Positions 1 to 11,013 of a DNA stretch of 64,000 nucleotides are shown piece by piece. Below the pieces are notes generated by a model. That model searched no databases, was not told the origin of the DNA, and saw only the letters and a program-made list of their open reading frames with translations. Origin of the DNA: Myotis daubentonii (taxonomy: Eukaryota; Chordata; Mammalia; Chiroptera; Vespertilionidae); assembly GCF_963259705.1 (NCBI RefSeq), contig NC_081841.1:90161063-90225062 (forward strand), read 5' to 3'. The position numbers and the translations under genes were made by a program. How positions within the stretch are numbered: position 1 is the stretch's first letter; the number at the start of each line of letters is the position of its first letter.

Positions 1-207
1 TCTACTGCGCATGTACCTAAGTCCCCACTCTCCCCCCAACAATCCAGAACAAGATGGGGGAAGAGAGGGTGTTAATGCCCTTGGAGCAACAATGCTGTGG
101 GAATCTATAGCTTCCTGGTGGAGTTTCCCAGGAGGCCATGCTTACAATATCTGCCTTCCCTTTGCTTTCTTTCTGTTATTAATATTAACTAGATAATTAC
201 ATTGATA

Positions 208-375
208 ACATTATGCGTTGGGTTCTTTACATGTATTATCCTAAATAACCCTTATGCCAGCCTGTGAAGAAGCTACTATAATTTTCCCAGTTTTTCAAAT
301 GGGGAAACCAGGGTTAAGCAAATAAATCATAAAGCCAGTAAATAACGAGCTGGGTTTGAAACCTGAGCTCATATC
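208..375 (-). repeat. MIR SINE relic
   Basis: The segment reads as a MIR in reverse: a region of CCTTATGCCAG type, then CAAATGGGGAAACC, then GAGCTGGGTTTGAAACC. These match the 'fewer than N, fraction AAATGGGG' core and the tRNA-like B-box end of the mammal-wide SINE. It is heavily diverged, with no target duplication visible. Confidence 0.7.
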
Positions 376-1518
376 CAGACAACACCGGCATGTGTGAAGA
401 ATGACCTGTGAGATAGACAGCTATAAAACATAATTGTGGCTAAGAACCTTTAGAAATCAAACATATTTCTATATGTATATCTCCCCACTCCTCTCCAAAA
501 CTGTGATTACTTTTTGTTGTCATGACACTACACAAATTTACAAAATGATGCAGAGAAATGTAAGCAAAAGCCCCTCTTTCTTTCAGCCTCATAAATGTTT
601 TTGTTATTACATCAGCAGGAATTCTCTTTGCTCATAGACTGTGTATTAAGTTCTTTCCTAGCTGTGCTGTCCTCTTTCATTGATAGGAATCTTGGTCTTT
701 CTTAGTTGCCATACCTCTCTCAGCTAAGGAAACAAACATTTGAAGAAAACAGTTTCCATGGTTAAGCACCTAAACTACTTCATGATTTTGTCTTATCTAA
801 TACCCTCAACAGTTGGCATGCTGACTCAGTGCTCCCAGTGCAGCATGAGCAGATGAGTCCGGAGGGGCTGGGCGTCATGGTTAGTATCACACACCGAGAA
901 AGGAGACAAGGTGGTCGCCGCATCCATGTCCTTTGACAGCAAAGCCTTGCTGTATCCCTTTCTCCTTGCTCTTTCCACCACCTCTGTGCTTTTCAAACAT
1001 AGATTCCAGAGAACCTCAATAGGGAGGGGGGAGTTGGAGGGTCAGGATGCAAAATATTTTAAAAATAAAAATAGCTTTTCCTGTTCTCCAGGTCTTGATG
1101 GAGCACTTACACCCGAAACCCCGCAGCATTGGGAACTCTATCATCATTCAGCCGAGGTCCCTTGGATCCCTTCTTCCAGGCCTAGCTAGCGAGGAATGTG
1201 CTTTCACACACAACAGAATACATGGCTCCGGCTTGCTGTCAGTGGTTTGTCTGAGTTTTGAGTCTGGCCTGGTTAATAGAGTTGGGAAGATTCCCATCTT
1301 CTCCCCAGGTTTGAACTGTGCAATGTTGTACTGCCACCTTGTGGCTCCTTCACCGTGAGCTCAGAAACAAAGGCCCGTGGGGCAGAGCCAGGCAAAAAAG
1401 CCACAGGGGCCTGGAGCAGGGGCTAAAGGAGAAATGGAGGTTTGGGAGAGACTATGGAAGACATATCCTAACTGCTCAGGGAAAGCATCATTCATGTTTG
1501 TCACAAAATAATTCACTG
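376..1518. other. Non-coding stretch, nothing recognised
   Basis: No repeat family, splice-framed reading frame or RNA gene could be recognised here. Short open frames of up to about 100 codons occur on both strands but overlap each other and show no domain or composition signal. Confidence 0.5.
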
Positions 1519-1519
1519 G

Positions 1520-1714
1520 TCATGAGCACAGGACATGGAGTCAGAGAGACCGTAATTTAAAGTTTACATTAAATAACCCCCTCTCTGGGCCTGAGATTCC
1601 GTATCTGTACAATGGGAATAATAAAACCTTTTCAGGGTTGTTGTAAGAATTAAATAAGACAATGCAGGCAAAGTACTTCGCCTTGAGCCTGCCACATGGT
1701 AAGCTTTGCTGTTG
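1520..1714 (+). repeat. MIR SINE relic
   Basis: Sense-orientation MIR. It shows ACATGGAGTCAGAGAGACC near the start, the core TCTGTACAATGGGAATAATAA, then GGGTTGTTGTAAGAATTAAAT and a tail resembling the usual 'cacatggtaagc' end. Almost full length but diverged. Confidence 0.75.
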
Positions 1715-1927
1715 TTGTGGAGCTGAGGAAAGAAACATGCTCTCCTACTCAAAGCCCCAAAGAGACGCGCTCTTCCCTGACTTCTAGGGCTCTCCCTTTC
1801 CACTTGGCTGCTCTTTGATTCGAAACTGAAACATCTCATCTTTCCCTGCTCTTGAAGCATGGCTTTTCGGGAGTTAAACAGAGAACATTTCAAAGCTCAT
1901 TTTTATCCTCTGTTTTGTGATCTTTCT

Positions 1928-2062
1928 GTCAAGTCATGTAAATTTCCTGAGCCCTAGTTTCCTCATCTATAAAAAGTCTCCAGATTATAGAATGTATTAT
2001 AAATAACCGGTACAAAGCACCTGGTTCAGTCATTAATCTATATGGTTATCATTATTATTGTC
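1928..2062 (+). repeat. MIR SINE relic, 3' two-thirds
   Basis: TTTCCTGAGCCCTAGTTTCC followed by TCATCTATAAAAA and a tail with TATCATTATTATTGTCATTA is the MIR core and 3' part in sense orientation. Confidence 0.65.
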
Positions 2063-2149
2063 ATTATTGTACTTGCTCATTGCAATTCTTCAACCCCTCC
2101 TTCAAGAAGCAACAAAGTTTTTAAGCTCATCTTAGCCTTAAAAAATCTA

Positions 2150-2343
2150 TTGAAGCTAGTGTGGCTCAGTTGATTGGAGCATTGTCCCATATGCCAAAAG
2201 GTGGAAGGTTCGATCCCCATCAGGTGTATTCAGGAGGTAGCAGATTGATGTTTCCCTCTCGCATCAATGCTTCTCTCTCTCTCTCTCTCCTTCCCTCTCT
2301 CTCCCTTCCTCTCTCTAAAAGAAAAATCAATTAAAAAATATAT
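2150..2343 (+). repeat. Ves SINE (older copy)
   Basis: The tRNA-derived head has A-box TGTGGCTCAGTTG and B-box GGTTCGATCC, followed by a CT-rich tract and an A-rich tail. The head is diverged from the young copies in this window (for example 20511-20741), indicating an older subfamily. No clean target duplication was found. Confidence 0.8.
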
Positions 2344-3080
2344 CTTGCCTCTTAGAACCTGACAAAAGATGAGACCTACAGGAGAGATAATTAGATTCAT
2401 ATTCTAGGCTGGGTGTCAACCTCTTAGCTGTTTGATATTTTTTCTGTTTGACTTACAATGAACACGTTCCAGGCTGGGAAGAATGCACAGTACTTTTATG
2501 AATATCATGAAGTTTCCATACCATTAAATATTCTCACAACTTGTTTAAGGAGGCTGGGAGGACAAAGGTAGAACAGGCCATAGAATATAAAAAGGCCTCA
2601 ACCAGAATTCAATTACCCCAAGTTTGTTGATTAATTAGACATTTTACTTTCTGTTTTTATAAATATAAAAGGTCAAATGACAAAAAAAATCAATTAAAAT
2701 GTCAAACTAGATTATGCATTAAAAGGTTGTCATAGAGATCTCTAAAATGATGACCTTAAGATATTGTAGCATCTTGAATCATGTGAAATGTTTGCATGCT
2801 CATCAAATTCACTAAGGCATGGGTGTGGCTACAAATATTTTGGTAAGATTTGCAACCAGAGAAATTTCTATTTTGTTCACATGGAAGCAGGGACTTGGAT
2901 GCTCAAGATGCTAAACATCATTTTTAAGACGATATTATAACAGCCCAAGCATCACATTCTCTTCTGAGAAGAGGGATCCTGAGGAGAGATTTGTACAAAA
3001 GCCCCTGAGCTAGACCAGGACCTCATACACTGAAAGGCCTGAGTGAGCCATTGGACATAATCAAGTCTTGGGGTTTGGAC
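2344..3080. other. AT-rich non-coding stretch, nothing recognised
   Basis: AT-rich sequence without long open frames or a recognisable repeat. Confidence 0.5.
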
Positions 3081-3082
3081 AA

Positions 3083-3200
3083 GGTATCAAGAGGCATGGG
3101 TTCAAGTCTCAGCCTTGTTAGTCAAGGAATGGCCTTGGGGAAGTCCAGAGCCCATTTTCCTCAGCTGTAACATGGAGAGATTATATCAGTGTATAAAATA
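3083..3200 (+). repeat. MIR SINE relic
   Basis: GGGTTCAAGTCTCAGCCTTG, the GGCCTTGGGGAAG block and TTTTCCTCAGCTGTAACATGG mark a diverged sense MIR lacking its 3' end. Confidence 0.6.
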
Positions 3201-3834
3201 ATCTATCTCCAAAGATGATCTCACTTCCAAAATCTGTGCCACCATTCTGAGAGGAAACTTAGAGGATGCTTATCTTAATTTTAGCCCTAACCTCGGGACA
3301 AGGGAGATACCTTTGACTGAATGCCATGCTTTGCATTACAAGCTTGCCCTCGAGGGAAACTCTACCTGGGATAATAACCCTGCACCTCCAGTGTGAGTTC
3401 TAGTTCGCAAACTTGTTTTCTTGATTCAGAAAGACCTTGAAGGTTCCAGTCCATCACTCAGATTTGGTATTTAAAGATATACTAGTATTTTTTCCATAGT
3501 GGGGAGTCCCTGACCAGACCTGAAATTATGTGGCTCTGAAGACTCCTTGCTATCTCTCAGGCCCTAATCCTAAGCCAAACTCAGGAGTTCTTCCAAATCC
3601 ATGCGGAGGTGAGGAAGTGGGAGGTTCATTTGGGGAAATGACTAAGTGCTTCCTTCCTCTTGGAGCTGAGTGAGCTCCCTCTTCAGGACTCCCACGGCCT
3701 CAGAGGTCAAGGGTCAGGGGCCTGAGAAATAGGGCAGAATCAGGTTTCCCTTTGGACCACAGACGGTGCTTTTGGATCCATTACTCAATCCATTGCAACA
3801 TTTGAGTGTAATCTCATGTAATCAAAGTGTGAGA

Positions 3835-3956
3835 GATAGTATTAGGAATGGTTACCCTCTTAGGCTCTGAGGTCACTTAACTTGGATAAGTGACTTCATC
3901 TACTTAAGCTTTAGTCTCCTCATCTGTAAAATTGGTTTAGAAAAAGTCCCCGGGCA
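3835..3956 (+). repeat. MIR SINE relic
   Basis: Diverged sense MIR. TCTGAGGTCACTTAACTTGG is followed by TTAGTCTCCTCATCTGTAAA, the conserved MIR core. Confidence 0.55.
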
Positions 3957-3957
3957 T

Positions 3958-4135
3958 GGTGTATGTATGGTGATAGAAGGGTACTGGAATTATTGAGGGA
4001 TCACTTTATAAATTATGTAAAAGTCTAACCACTATGCTGTACACCTGAAATTAATATAAAATAATACGGAGTGTCACCTGTAATTACAAATAAAAAATAA
4101 AACTTATTCAATGAGATTTAAAAAAAAAAAAAAGA
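3958..4135 (+). mobile_element. LINE-1 3'-end fragment
   Basis: The text around 4020-4060 (CCACTATGCTGTACACCTGA, then AATATAAAATAATA) is typical of the 3' untranslated end of older mammalian L1 families. It ends in a run of As at about 4120-4134. Only the last 180 bp survive, the common outcome of abortive reverse transcription. Confidence 0.6.
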
Positions 4136-4470
4136 TCTATTGAGTAATCGGAAGAGAAAGAAGCAGTCCTTGTGATGTCTACGCAGTTCTAATAAAACAC
4201 GATTTTTCCATGATTTCATAATATTTTTCCATGATTTCATAGTCTTCTCAAGGCTAAATGCAATTTTTCACATTTGATATTTTTTATATCAAACCATCTC
4301 TTATAACAAATATATATTTGTATGTTTCTGATTCTTCTCCCCAGCCCCAAACTCCCCCTCAAAAGAGATGTTATTAAATCAGGGCATATCCTCTATTTGA
4401 TGACAATTTAGGACTAAGGAATATAAGTGGCTAATGCTTCCATCCACCCCAATATCCAAAAGTCTACATT

Positions 4471-4704
4471 TATGGTGATATCTTTTTTTATATATACATT
4501 TATTGATTTCAGAGAGGAAAGGAGAGAGAGAGAAAAAAACATCAATGATGAGAGAGAATCATTGATTGGCTGTCTCCTGCAAGCCCCACACTGGGATCAA
4601 GCCCACAACCTGGGCATGTGCCCTTGACTGGAATCGAACCCTGGACCCTTCAGTCTGAAGTTCTATCCATGGAGCCACACCGGCTAAGGCTATGGTGATA
4701 TCTT
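4471..4704 (-). repeat. Ves SINE with 14-bp target duplication
   Basis: Reverse-oriented SINE body at 4485-4690. It runs from a T-rich tail, through the GA-rich complement of the CT tract, to the tRNA-like head containing GGAATCGAACC (B box, complement). It is flanked by TATGGTGATATCTT at 4471-4484 and 4691-4704, a perfect duplication indicating L1-type target-primed insertion. Confidence 0.9.
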
Positions 4705-6226
4705 GAATATTCCTAGCCAGAAGAATATGGCTGAAATCCACAATGTTTCAGTATGTGCAGTAATCACAGTGAGGAGACAGTGAGTTGGGTCATCCAAGGG
4801 TCCCACCCACCTGGCTATATGGCAGTTCCCTTCTCTTGTGACATAGAACGAGGTTGGAACTGTTGTATTTCCCACTTCTCCACATCCCAGTAAAAAAGGA
4901 TAAGCCAGGGCCTTCTAAACTCAAGTGGAAAAGATTCGGCTCTTTCCTTAATATGCAAACATTTAATCACTCCCGGGACACCTGAGCTGGCAGCAAGGCT
5001 GCTGAGCACTAAAACTGCTCAACCTTGAGCCAACTAGGGAACTGCACTTTCAAAGTCACTGAAATACAGCTGGCATCGCTGCCTTGGTTTCTAATGAATG
5101 GGGACTTGTTGCATAATTGAAAACAAGTCTAACATCATTCATTATTGTCAGAATTTTTAAAAAGGAGAAAAAGTACTAAAGCCAACTTTTGAAAAGTCCC
5201 TTTGGTCAATTTCCTTGCATAAAAACTCGCCCGTCATCCCCAGCCACTCCAAGTCTTGGCAGCCCCTTCTCCGACCCACCCCTTGGCACTGAGGATAAAA
5301 TGATCTTTGTAGCTGCTTCTTTGGGAAGGTAACTTCAGCACAGTGGAATAACAAATAAGGATGGAGGAATAACTAACCATTTCACTCTGGCCTAAACAGG
5401 CTGTTTCAGCCACAGGGTACAGCTGGTAGGTCAGCCAACCAATACCTTTTACTAATTCTTCCAAAGAAAAATACAGTGAACTTGGACACCTCAGGGCCCT
5501 AGAGAATGTTCTGGCAGTCAAGCTGAGCTATTACCTTTAATTCCGATATCAAAAGAGCTGGGGTTACTCTTTTTCCTTTTTTTTAACCTCTCAATGCACC
5601 TCTTCTGATGTTTCATTCTCATTGCCAGTTGCCCAGGACACCAGAGAGGGAGAGGCACCTATTAAGACACAGGTGGGAGTCATCAAACAGATTGCCTTTA
5701 GCTGCCCTCTTTACCTGAGCTAAATGGAAACTCTGACACCAAGACACACATTTTTTGCACAAGCCCCCTTCTCAAGACAAGCTATTAAAAGGCAATTATA
5801 GTGAGTGACCACAGCTGTTGTTATGTCCAGGTGCTGCCTCTGCTATCTGTAGTGAGACGAAGCTGAAGAAGAAGGCTTGGTTTCAACTGAATAAAGATTT
5901 TTCTGAGAGATGCCACTGCTGGAATGTCTTTTACTCAACTTGTGGGTCTGTGAGAAGAGATCCAACTTGTATATCATCATAGCCAAAGTCAATCTTCATA
6001 GAAATAAAGCTTATAAAAGAGCTGGTCAAAAAATGGCCTGCATTCTAGATTACGCAAAGACAGGAAGACCAAAAAGATCTAAATCCCAAACAAGTGAAAG
6101 TTCACTGCCAAAGAGTACTAAACTGGGGAGGGATAAAGAAAGGGTCATGTAAGACTTAAGGAAGTAAAAATAGTAATTCACTTATCTTCAAGGAACTTAC
6201 CTCTCTTCTGGAGAAAAGAATCTTAC
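4705..6226. other. Non-coding stretch, nothing recognised
   Basis: No repeat or gene signal recognised. Antisense open frames at about 4815-5521 are under 100 codons and overlap in different frames, so they are not taken as coding. Confidence 0.5.
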
Positions 6227-6490
6227 AAGATGAATGAACTGCGCCCTAACCAGTTTGGCTCAGTGGATGAGCATTGGCCTGCAGACTGAAGGGTCCCAGG
6301 TTCGATTCCAGTCAAGGGCATATACCTTGGTTGCGGGCACATCCCCAGTGAGGGGTGTGCAGGAGGCAGCTGATCGATGTTTCTCTCTCATCGATGTTTC
6401 TAACTCTCTAACTCTCTATCCCTCTCCCTTCCTCTCTGTAAAAAATCAATAATATATATATATATTTTTTAAAAAAGATGAATGAACTGC
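6227..6490 (+). repeat. Ves SINE with 16-bp target duplication
   Basis: Element body 6243-6474 begins GCCCTAACCAGTTTGGCTCA, carries the A box (GGCTCAGTGGAT) and B box (GGTTCGATTCC), a CT-rich tract and an A/T-rich tail. The perfect duplication AAGATGAATGAACTGC lies at 6227-6242 and 6475-6490. The copy is close to the youngest type in this window. Confidence 0.95.
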
Positions 6491-6564
6491 ATTTTTCACA
6501 TCTTTTAACTCCACTTAACTCCCTAAAAGCATCAAGGAATTAAGCCAACATGACATAGTATATT

Positions 6565-6670
6565 TCATTCACCCAACAAATATTTCTTGCGGGCCTACTT
6601 CATGCCAAGCATTCTACAGTAGTGAAGAAACTATACCTAATCTCAGTCTTCACAGAGTTTATAATCTTGG
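6565..6670 (-). repeat. L2 3'-end relic
   Basis: CATTCACCCAACAAATATTT, then a diverged CTACTTCATGCCAAGCATTC, is the reverse complement of the LINE-2 3' end. Old and diverged. Confidence 0.65.
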
Positions 6671-6689
6671 AGTCAGCTGCCTCTCCAAC

Positions 6690-6850
6690 CATGTCATGCA
6701 GCAGTAAGGTAAGTTGGAAAGAGCATTAGACTCAGGGTCAAGAAAAAGGTCAAGGCTTGGCTCTGCCATTGACCTTATGCGTGATCATGAATGAATCACA
6801 TGGGTCTCTGGAAGCCTTAGTAAAGTCAGGGATGTTTGTGGGCTGCCACA
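6690..6850 (+). repeat. MIR-like relic
   Basis: Matches MIR in order: AAAGAGCATTAGACTCAGGG, GGCTTGGCTCTGCCATTGAC and a weak CATGGGTCTCTGGAAGCC block. Diverged and incomplete. Confidence 0.5.
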
Positions 6851-7005
6851 TAGTTTACTTTCTGCTTGTGTTCCTCCAAGCTCAGAGCATCCTGAGGGCA
6901 ATACCAAGTTCATGGGTCCAGGGTGGCCCTAGGCTTTCCACCCTCCGCGTCGTCAATCTTAACAGTTCTGCTTTAACACATTGGAATGCAGAATAAAATC
7001 TCATT

Positions 7006-7027
7006 GGGGCGGGGGGGGGGGGGGGGG
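7006..7027 (+). repeat. Poly(G) tract
   Basis: GGGGC followed by an uninterrupted run of 17 Gs (7011-7027). Such runs are rare in mammalian DNA, can form G-quadruplex-like structures and are prone to length error in sequencing. Confidence 0.9.
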
Positions 7028-7238
7028 ATTAAAACATCAACAGCTAAAATAAACTTTGAAAAATACTGTCCTAAATGATTTTTAAGTCCATTCCTGTTCT
7101 ATGGTTTGTTTTCCCAAATTTCATAGTTTCTGTTTCTAGGAGCATATTTCAGTCTTTCATCTCTGTCAGATAAATCACTGGGTAATTCTCTCTAAACAAA
7201 AGTTCCTCTTCTGGTAACATGGACTTACCTGGTGAATG

Positions 7239-7322
7239 CTATCTTACCACACCCTTGTGTGGCTTCTCCATCTCACCTCTCTATCTTACCACACTCTTGT
7301 GTGGCTTCTCCATCTCTCCTCT
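7239..7322. repeat. Two-copy 42-bp tandem duplication
   Basis: Units 7239-7280 and 7281-7322 are the same 42-bp sequence (beginning CTATCTTACCACAC) with two substitutions. The copies abut exactly, indicating a small recent tandem duplication. Confidence 0.9.
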
Positions 7323-7561
7323 TATCCCAGATTGCCTCTTCTCATCCTTCAAATATAGGACCACCAATATAAAGATATCATTGGTATGAACAGCTCATTT
7401 CCTCTACAAGTTACCATAGTTGACTTCTTTTCCTTTCACAAAACACTGCTTTTCCTATTTTAGCCATCAATGCAGGCTGCTTGTTCTCCCTGGGGAAGAT
7501 TTCGGGTTCTGTTTATTTGTTGATTTATATTCCACCTTGTTCTCAAACAGGATCTAAGATG

Positions 7562-7799
7562 GGTTACAGCAGTGGTTCTCAACCTTGGCTGCACATTAGA
7601 ATCACCTGGGAGTCTTTTTAAAATCCTGATTTCTGGGCCTCACCCTCCATAAATTCTGTTTCTTTGTTATGGGGTGGGGCTACAACATTAGTAACAAAGA
7701 AACAGAATTTCCAGAGGATGAGGCCCAGAAATCAGGATTTTAAAAAGATTCCCAGGTGATTCTAATGTGCAGCCAAGGTTGAGAACCACTGGGTTACAG
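7562..7799. mobile_element. MER20-like hAT element, near-perfect palindrome
   Basis: The element (7570-7791, 222 bp) starts CAGTGGTTCTCAACCTTGG and ends with its complement, as in MER20 (hAT-Charlie, non-autonomous). It is flanked by the perfect 8-bp duplication GGTTACAG (7562-7569 and 7792-7799). The two arms, 7570-7669 and 7692-7791, align without gaps over 100 bp with five mismatches, around a 22-bp loop. MER20 is partly palindromic by nature, but the match here runs further and is closer than expected for an old relic. Confidence 0.9.
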
Positions 7800-8307
7800 G
7801 GATGCATAAAATGCAAGATTGCATGACATTTTTAAATGTACAGAAGTAATACATGCACACATTTTAAAAAATAAATAGTACACACAATTTTTTAAAAATA
7901 GTCTCACTTCTCAGAACCAACTACTTTAAGCCATTTAGCTATTCCTTTTAGTCCTAGTCAGTATTTTCATCTCTGAATAATATATGTATATTACCATTTT
8001 TTAATTTTTACATTTTTTTTACCTGATCCATTGAGTTCTGCTATTATGGATAAGGAGTTAATGCTCACTTTCTCCAGCCACCCAAGGTACCACTATTTTA
8101 GGTTACTTAATATACATTTTTCTCCTATGTGATTATGTAAATATTGTTTCTGGAAAGGCCAAGTCATTTTCTAACCACTAAGCTTAAATGCGAACATAAA
8201 AGTGGAAAAACAAGGTTAAAAAATAAAAGGTAGTTAGGAATAGGATTAAAATATACACTTCATGAAAAAACATATTGGTATTTCTCCGCTCTGATGAGTA
8301 AAGCACC

Positions 8308-8470
8308 ACTTAGATCCCTCTCAAACTTATAGCGTGCATAGAAACCACCTGGGCCCTTGTTAAAATGCAGATTCGAATGCAGTAGGCCTGGGTGGAACCT
8401 AAGATTTTTGCATTTCTGACAAGCTCCCAAGTGATATCCATTCAGCTGGCCCATAAACTACACTTTCAAC
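8308..8470 (+). repeat. MER5A-like hAT relic
   Basis: Contains a diverged CCACCTGGGCCCTTGTTAAA, TTGCATTTCTGACAAGCTCC and CAAGTGATATCC blocks in the MER5A order. Terminal repeats are eroded. Confidence 0.65.
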
Positions 8471-8619
8471 AGCAAGATCTTACCTGGTGACTTCCAACTT
8501 CTCCATAGAAAGCCTGACTCTTCTCAATAATCTCATTCTATTCATTTCTTACTCTACAGGGAGAAGCAACATGCCATTAACCACAACTATGTGGCCAGTG
8601 GAGAGGAACAGGTGTTCCC

Positions 8620-8692
8620 TCTCTGTCTTGCAGATAAGAAAAGCTGTGACAGGTTAAGGGACTCACACAAGACTGAATGGCAGAATTCTCTA
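8620..8692 (-). repeat. MIR fragment
   Basis: TTGCAGATAAGAAAAGCTG followed by GGTTAAGGGACTCACACAAG and TGGCAGAATTC is the reverse of the MIR core and B-box side. Short fragment. Confidence 0.5.
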
Positions 8693-9960
8693 ATGTAGAA
8701 GGAGTTACTTCAGTGTCTGTCTTTCTTGCAAACAGAATTAGATTATGTTTAAACACATAGAAACAATCTAAAGAGCGTGTCTAGCTTGAGTCTGATGAAA
8801 GTCCAACTCAATAGGATAAGCAAAGGACCAAGCACACCTCCTGTTCCATTCTTTTGTCTCTGCTTCTTTTCAATTCTCAAAGGGACTCTTTCTTTGCTCA
8901 TAGCCAACTAGGCTACCAACTGACAAGAGCTGATGGAAGTTACCCAGGGAAGCCCTCTCCTCTCCTCTATAGTGGCTATCCTCCATCACAAAGTAAACTT
9001 TCTTTGAATATTCCTACGAAGTGGTGCCTGTCATTTTTTTTATGTGGGTAAAGGCCAATGGTGTGCTGTGAATGTTTAACAAACGACTGTTAGGAAAAAA
9101 AGAGGACTTGATTTGTAGCATTTGCCAATTGCCATGGTGTAAAATGCTCCCACTCTGGCCAATTTCAAGTTACCAATGGGACTTTTCTGAACATGGAATG
9201 AGAAAGAGATGAGTACAAGCTCGTACTTCAGTATATCACAAGTAAAACCTATAAGTTTAAAGCCAGACAATTAGAGCTGTATATTCAGTAAAGATATGCA
9301 ATTGTTTTATAAACCTTCTTATCACCTCCGTTTACTACAAAATTAAGATGAGCTGGCAAGGTCTTTAGGAGTTAATCATTTTTTTTTTAATTAGAAAGTA
9401 TTTAGCAGAAATGTTCTCATCACATAAAGTAGGCCTTGGTCTACAGTAGCCTTGATAATAGGTTTCTTTGTCTACTGCTGACTTATTACCTTGGACCAGA
9501 GAAATTGAATTCCCTTCCTGATGATTCCCATACATTCTATAAGCTGCTGGAAGAGAAAAAAAAATCTGCTACTCATGCTTAAATTAAAATTATTAACAGC
9601 ATTTTTTTATTATGCTCCAGTTACGTATCTTAAGAAAAAAAAATTTCAAACATTGTAAAGGTGTTTAAAAATATTTACTCATGAATTGAGCGTGCTATTT
9701 GAAGGAAAGGAGATAAAATTTTTATATAGGAACAAAAAGATCTTATGCCTTCTGATCTAGTGTTTCTTAAAACTTTGTAAATGACCAGTTTCTACTAGTT
9801 TACGAATAATGAGGTTGAACTTAAATTATAAACTTTAGGAATTTTATATTCTTTGACAACTTTTAAGGGTTATAGAAGTTCAAACTTTTTTACCTGGGAA
9901 TAAATGGAAGGTGACTATAAGTGGTTTGCTAAATGATCACATATTATTCCCCTTCTTGTA
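8693..9960. other. AT-rich non-coding stretch, nothing recognised
   Basis: No convincing repeat or gene. Several A/T runs at 9380-9400, 9550-9660. Confidence 0.5.
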
Positions 9961-9964
9961 TAGC

Positions 9965-10390
9965 CATATCTTTTGCAATGTGACTTTGCAGCTCCCTCCC
10001 CACCCCCCGAAAAAAGGCAAGGGTTACTTCCCTACCTCTTGAATGTGAGCTGCCCCGTGACTTTTTGGCCAACTAGAGTTCAAAGCAGCATGTGCAGTGG
10101 GAGCCTAGGCTCCAGGGAGCCTTACAGGAGCTACCACCTGGGGCTTAGGGGAACGTGGTGCCATGTGAAGAAATCCAGGTTAGCCTGGGGATGAGAGGCC
10201 ACAGAGAGTAGAGAGGATCCATCAGGGGAGCTCCCTACCCCCACCCAGCCAGACTTTCACTGACCCAGCAGCTATCACACCTGAGCCCAGCCCAATTGTC
10301 AATCACAGAATCTTGTGCTAAATAAATAGCATATGGTTAAGTCACTAAGTTTTTCAGTGGTTTTACAGCTAAAACTAACTATTCCAGTTA
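9965..10390 (+). mobile_element. MaLR/ERVL-type solo LTR relic
   Basis: Begins near GCAATGTGACTTTGCAGCTCC and ends with the family-typical tail: CAGAATCTTGTGCTAAATAA, then GTTAAGTCACTAAGTTTTTC, and a TAACT-rich end. This order (a late AATAAA-like signal, then 'taagtcactaagttt') is seen in MLT1-type mammalian LTRs. No internal retroviral genes accompany it. The exact subfamily is not claimed. Confidence 0.55.
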
Positions 10391-10628
10391 CTTACAGAGA
10401 AAACTCAAAGGCACACCAACCCAATGCAATATGTGGATCTTTCTTTGTGGAGGAATGCTGATTGAAATCAAACCAACTGTAAAAGGGCATTACTAAAGTA
10501 GTTGGCAAATTCTAAAATAGAATGAATATCAGATGTTATTAAAGAATTATTGACAATTCTGTGCAATTTTGTGGGATGTGATAATGGCATTGTGCTTAGG
10601 TTTCAAAAAGTCTTTATCTGATATATAC
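10391..10628. other. Non-coding, nothing recognised
   Basis: Short AT-rich spacer before the Helitron cluster. Confidence 0.4.
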
Positions 10629-10629
10629 A

Positions 10630-10945
10630 CTAGAGGCCCAGTGCACAAATTCATGCATGGGTGGGGTCCGGCCGGCCCACCCCAACTGGGCCCATTTGGC
10701 TGGGCTGGCAAGCGGGGAGGGGATGCAGGAGGTTGGCTGGCTGACTCACCCCTGATTGGGGTCGTGCAGCGATCAGGGGTGGGGAAGGCAGTTGGCCTGC
10801 CAGGCCTGCTCCCTATCAGGGTGGAGGGGCCAATGGGCAGGGCCGATGGGGCCCTGATCAGGCTGGTTGGCTGCTGGAGTGCACGTCATAGCAACCAGTC
10901 ATTCCAGTCGTTCCGTTGTTCTGGTCACTTGGCTTTTATATATAT
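10630..10945 (-). mobile_element. HeliBat-type Helitron, copy 1 (non-autonomous)
   Basis: Reading the minus strand, the element ends in CTAG (complement at 10630-10633) preceded by GGGCC and a TGCAC hairpin remnant. The opposite, 5' end merges into a TATATA run at 10938-10946, so its TCCTATAT start is lost. No replication-helicase ORF is present, so it depended on an autonomous partner. It abuts copy 2 directly. Confidence 0.85.
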
Positions 10946-11013
10946 ACTAGAGGCCCGGTGCACAAAAATTTGTGCACTCGGAGGGAAAGGGGGGTCCCTC
11001 AGCCTGGCCTGTG

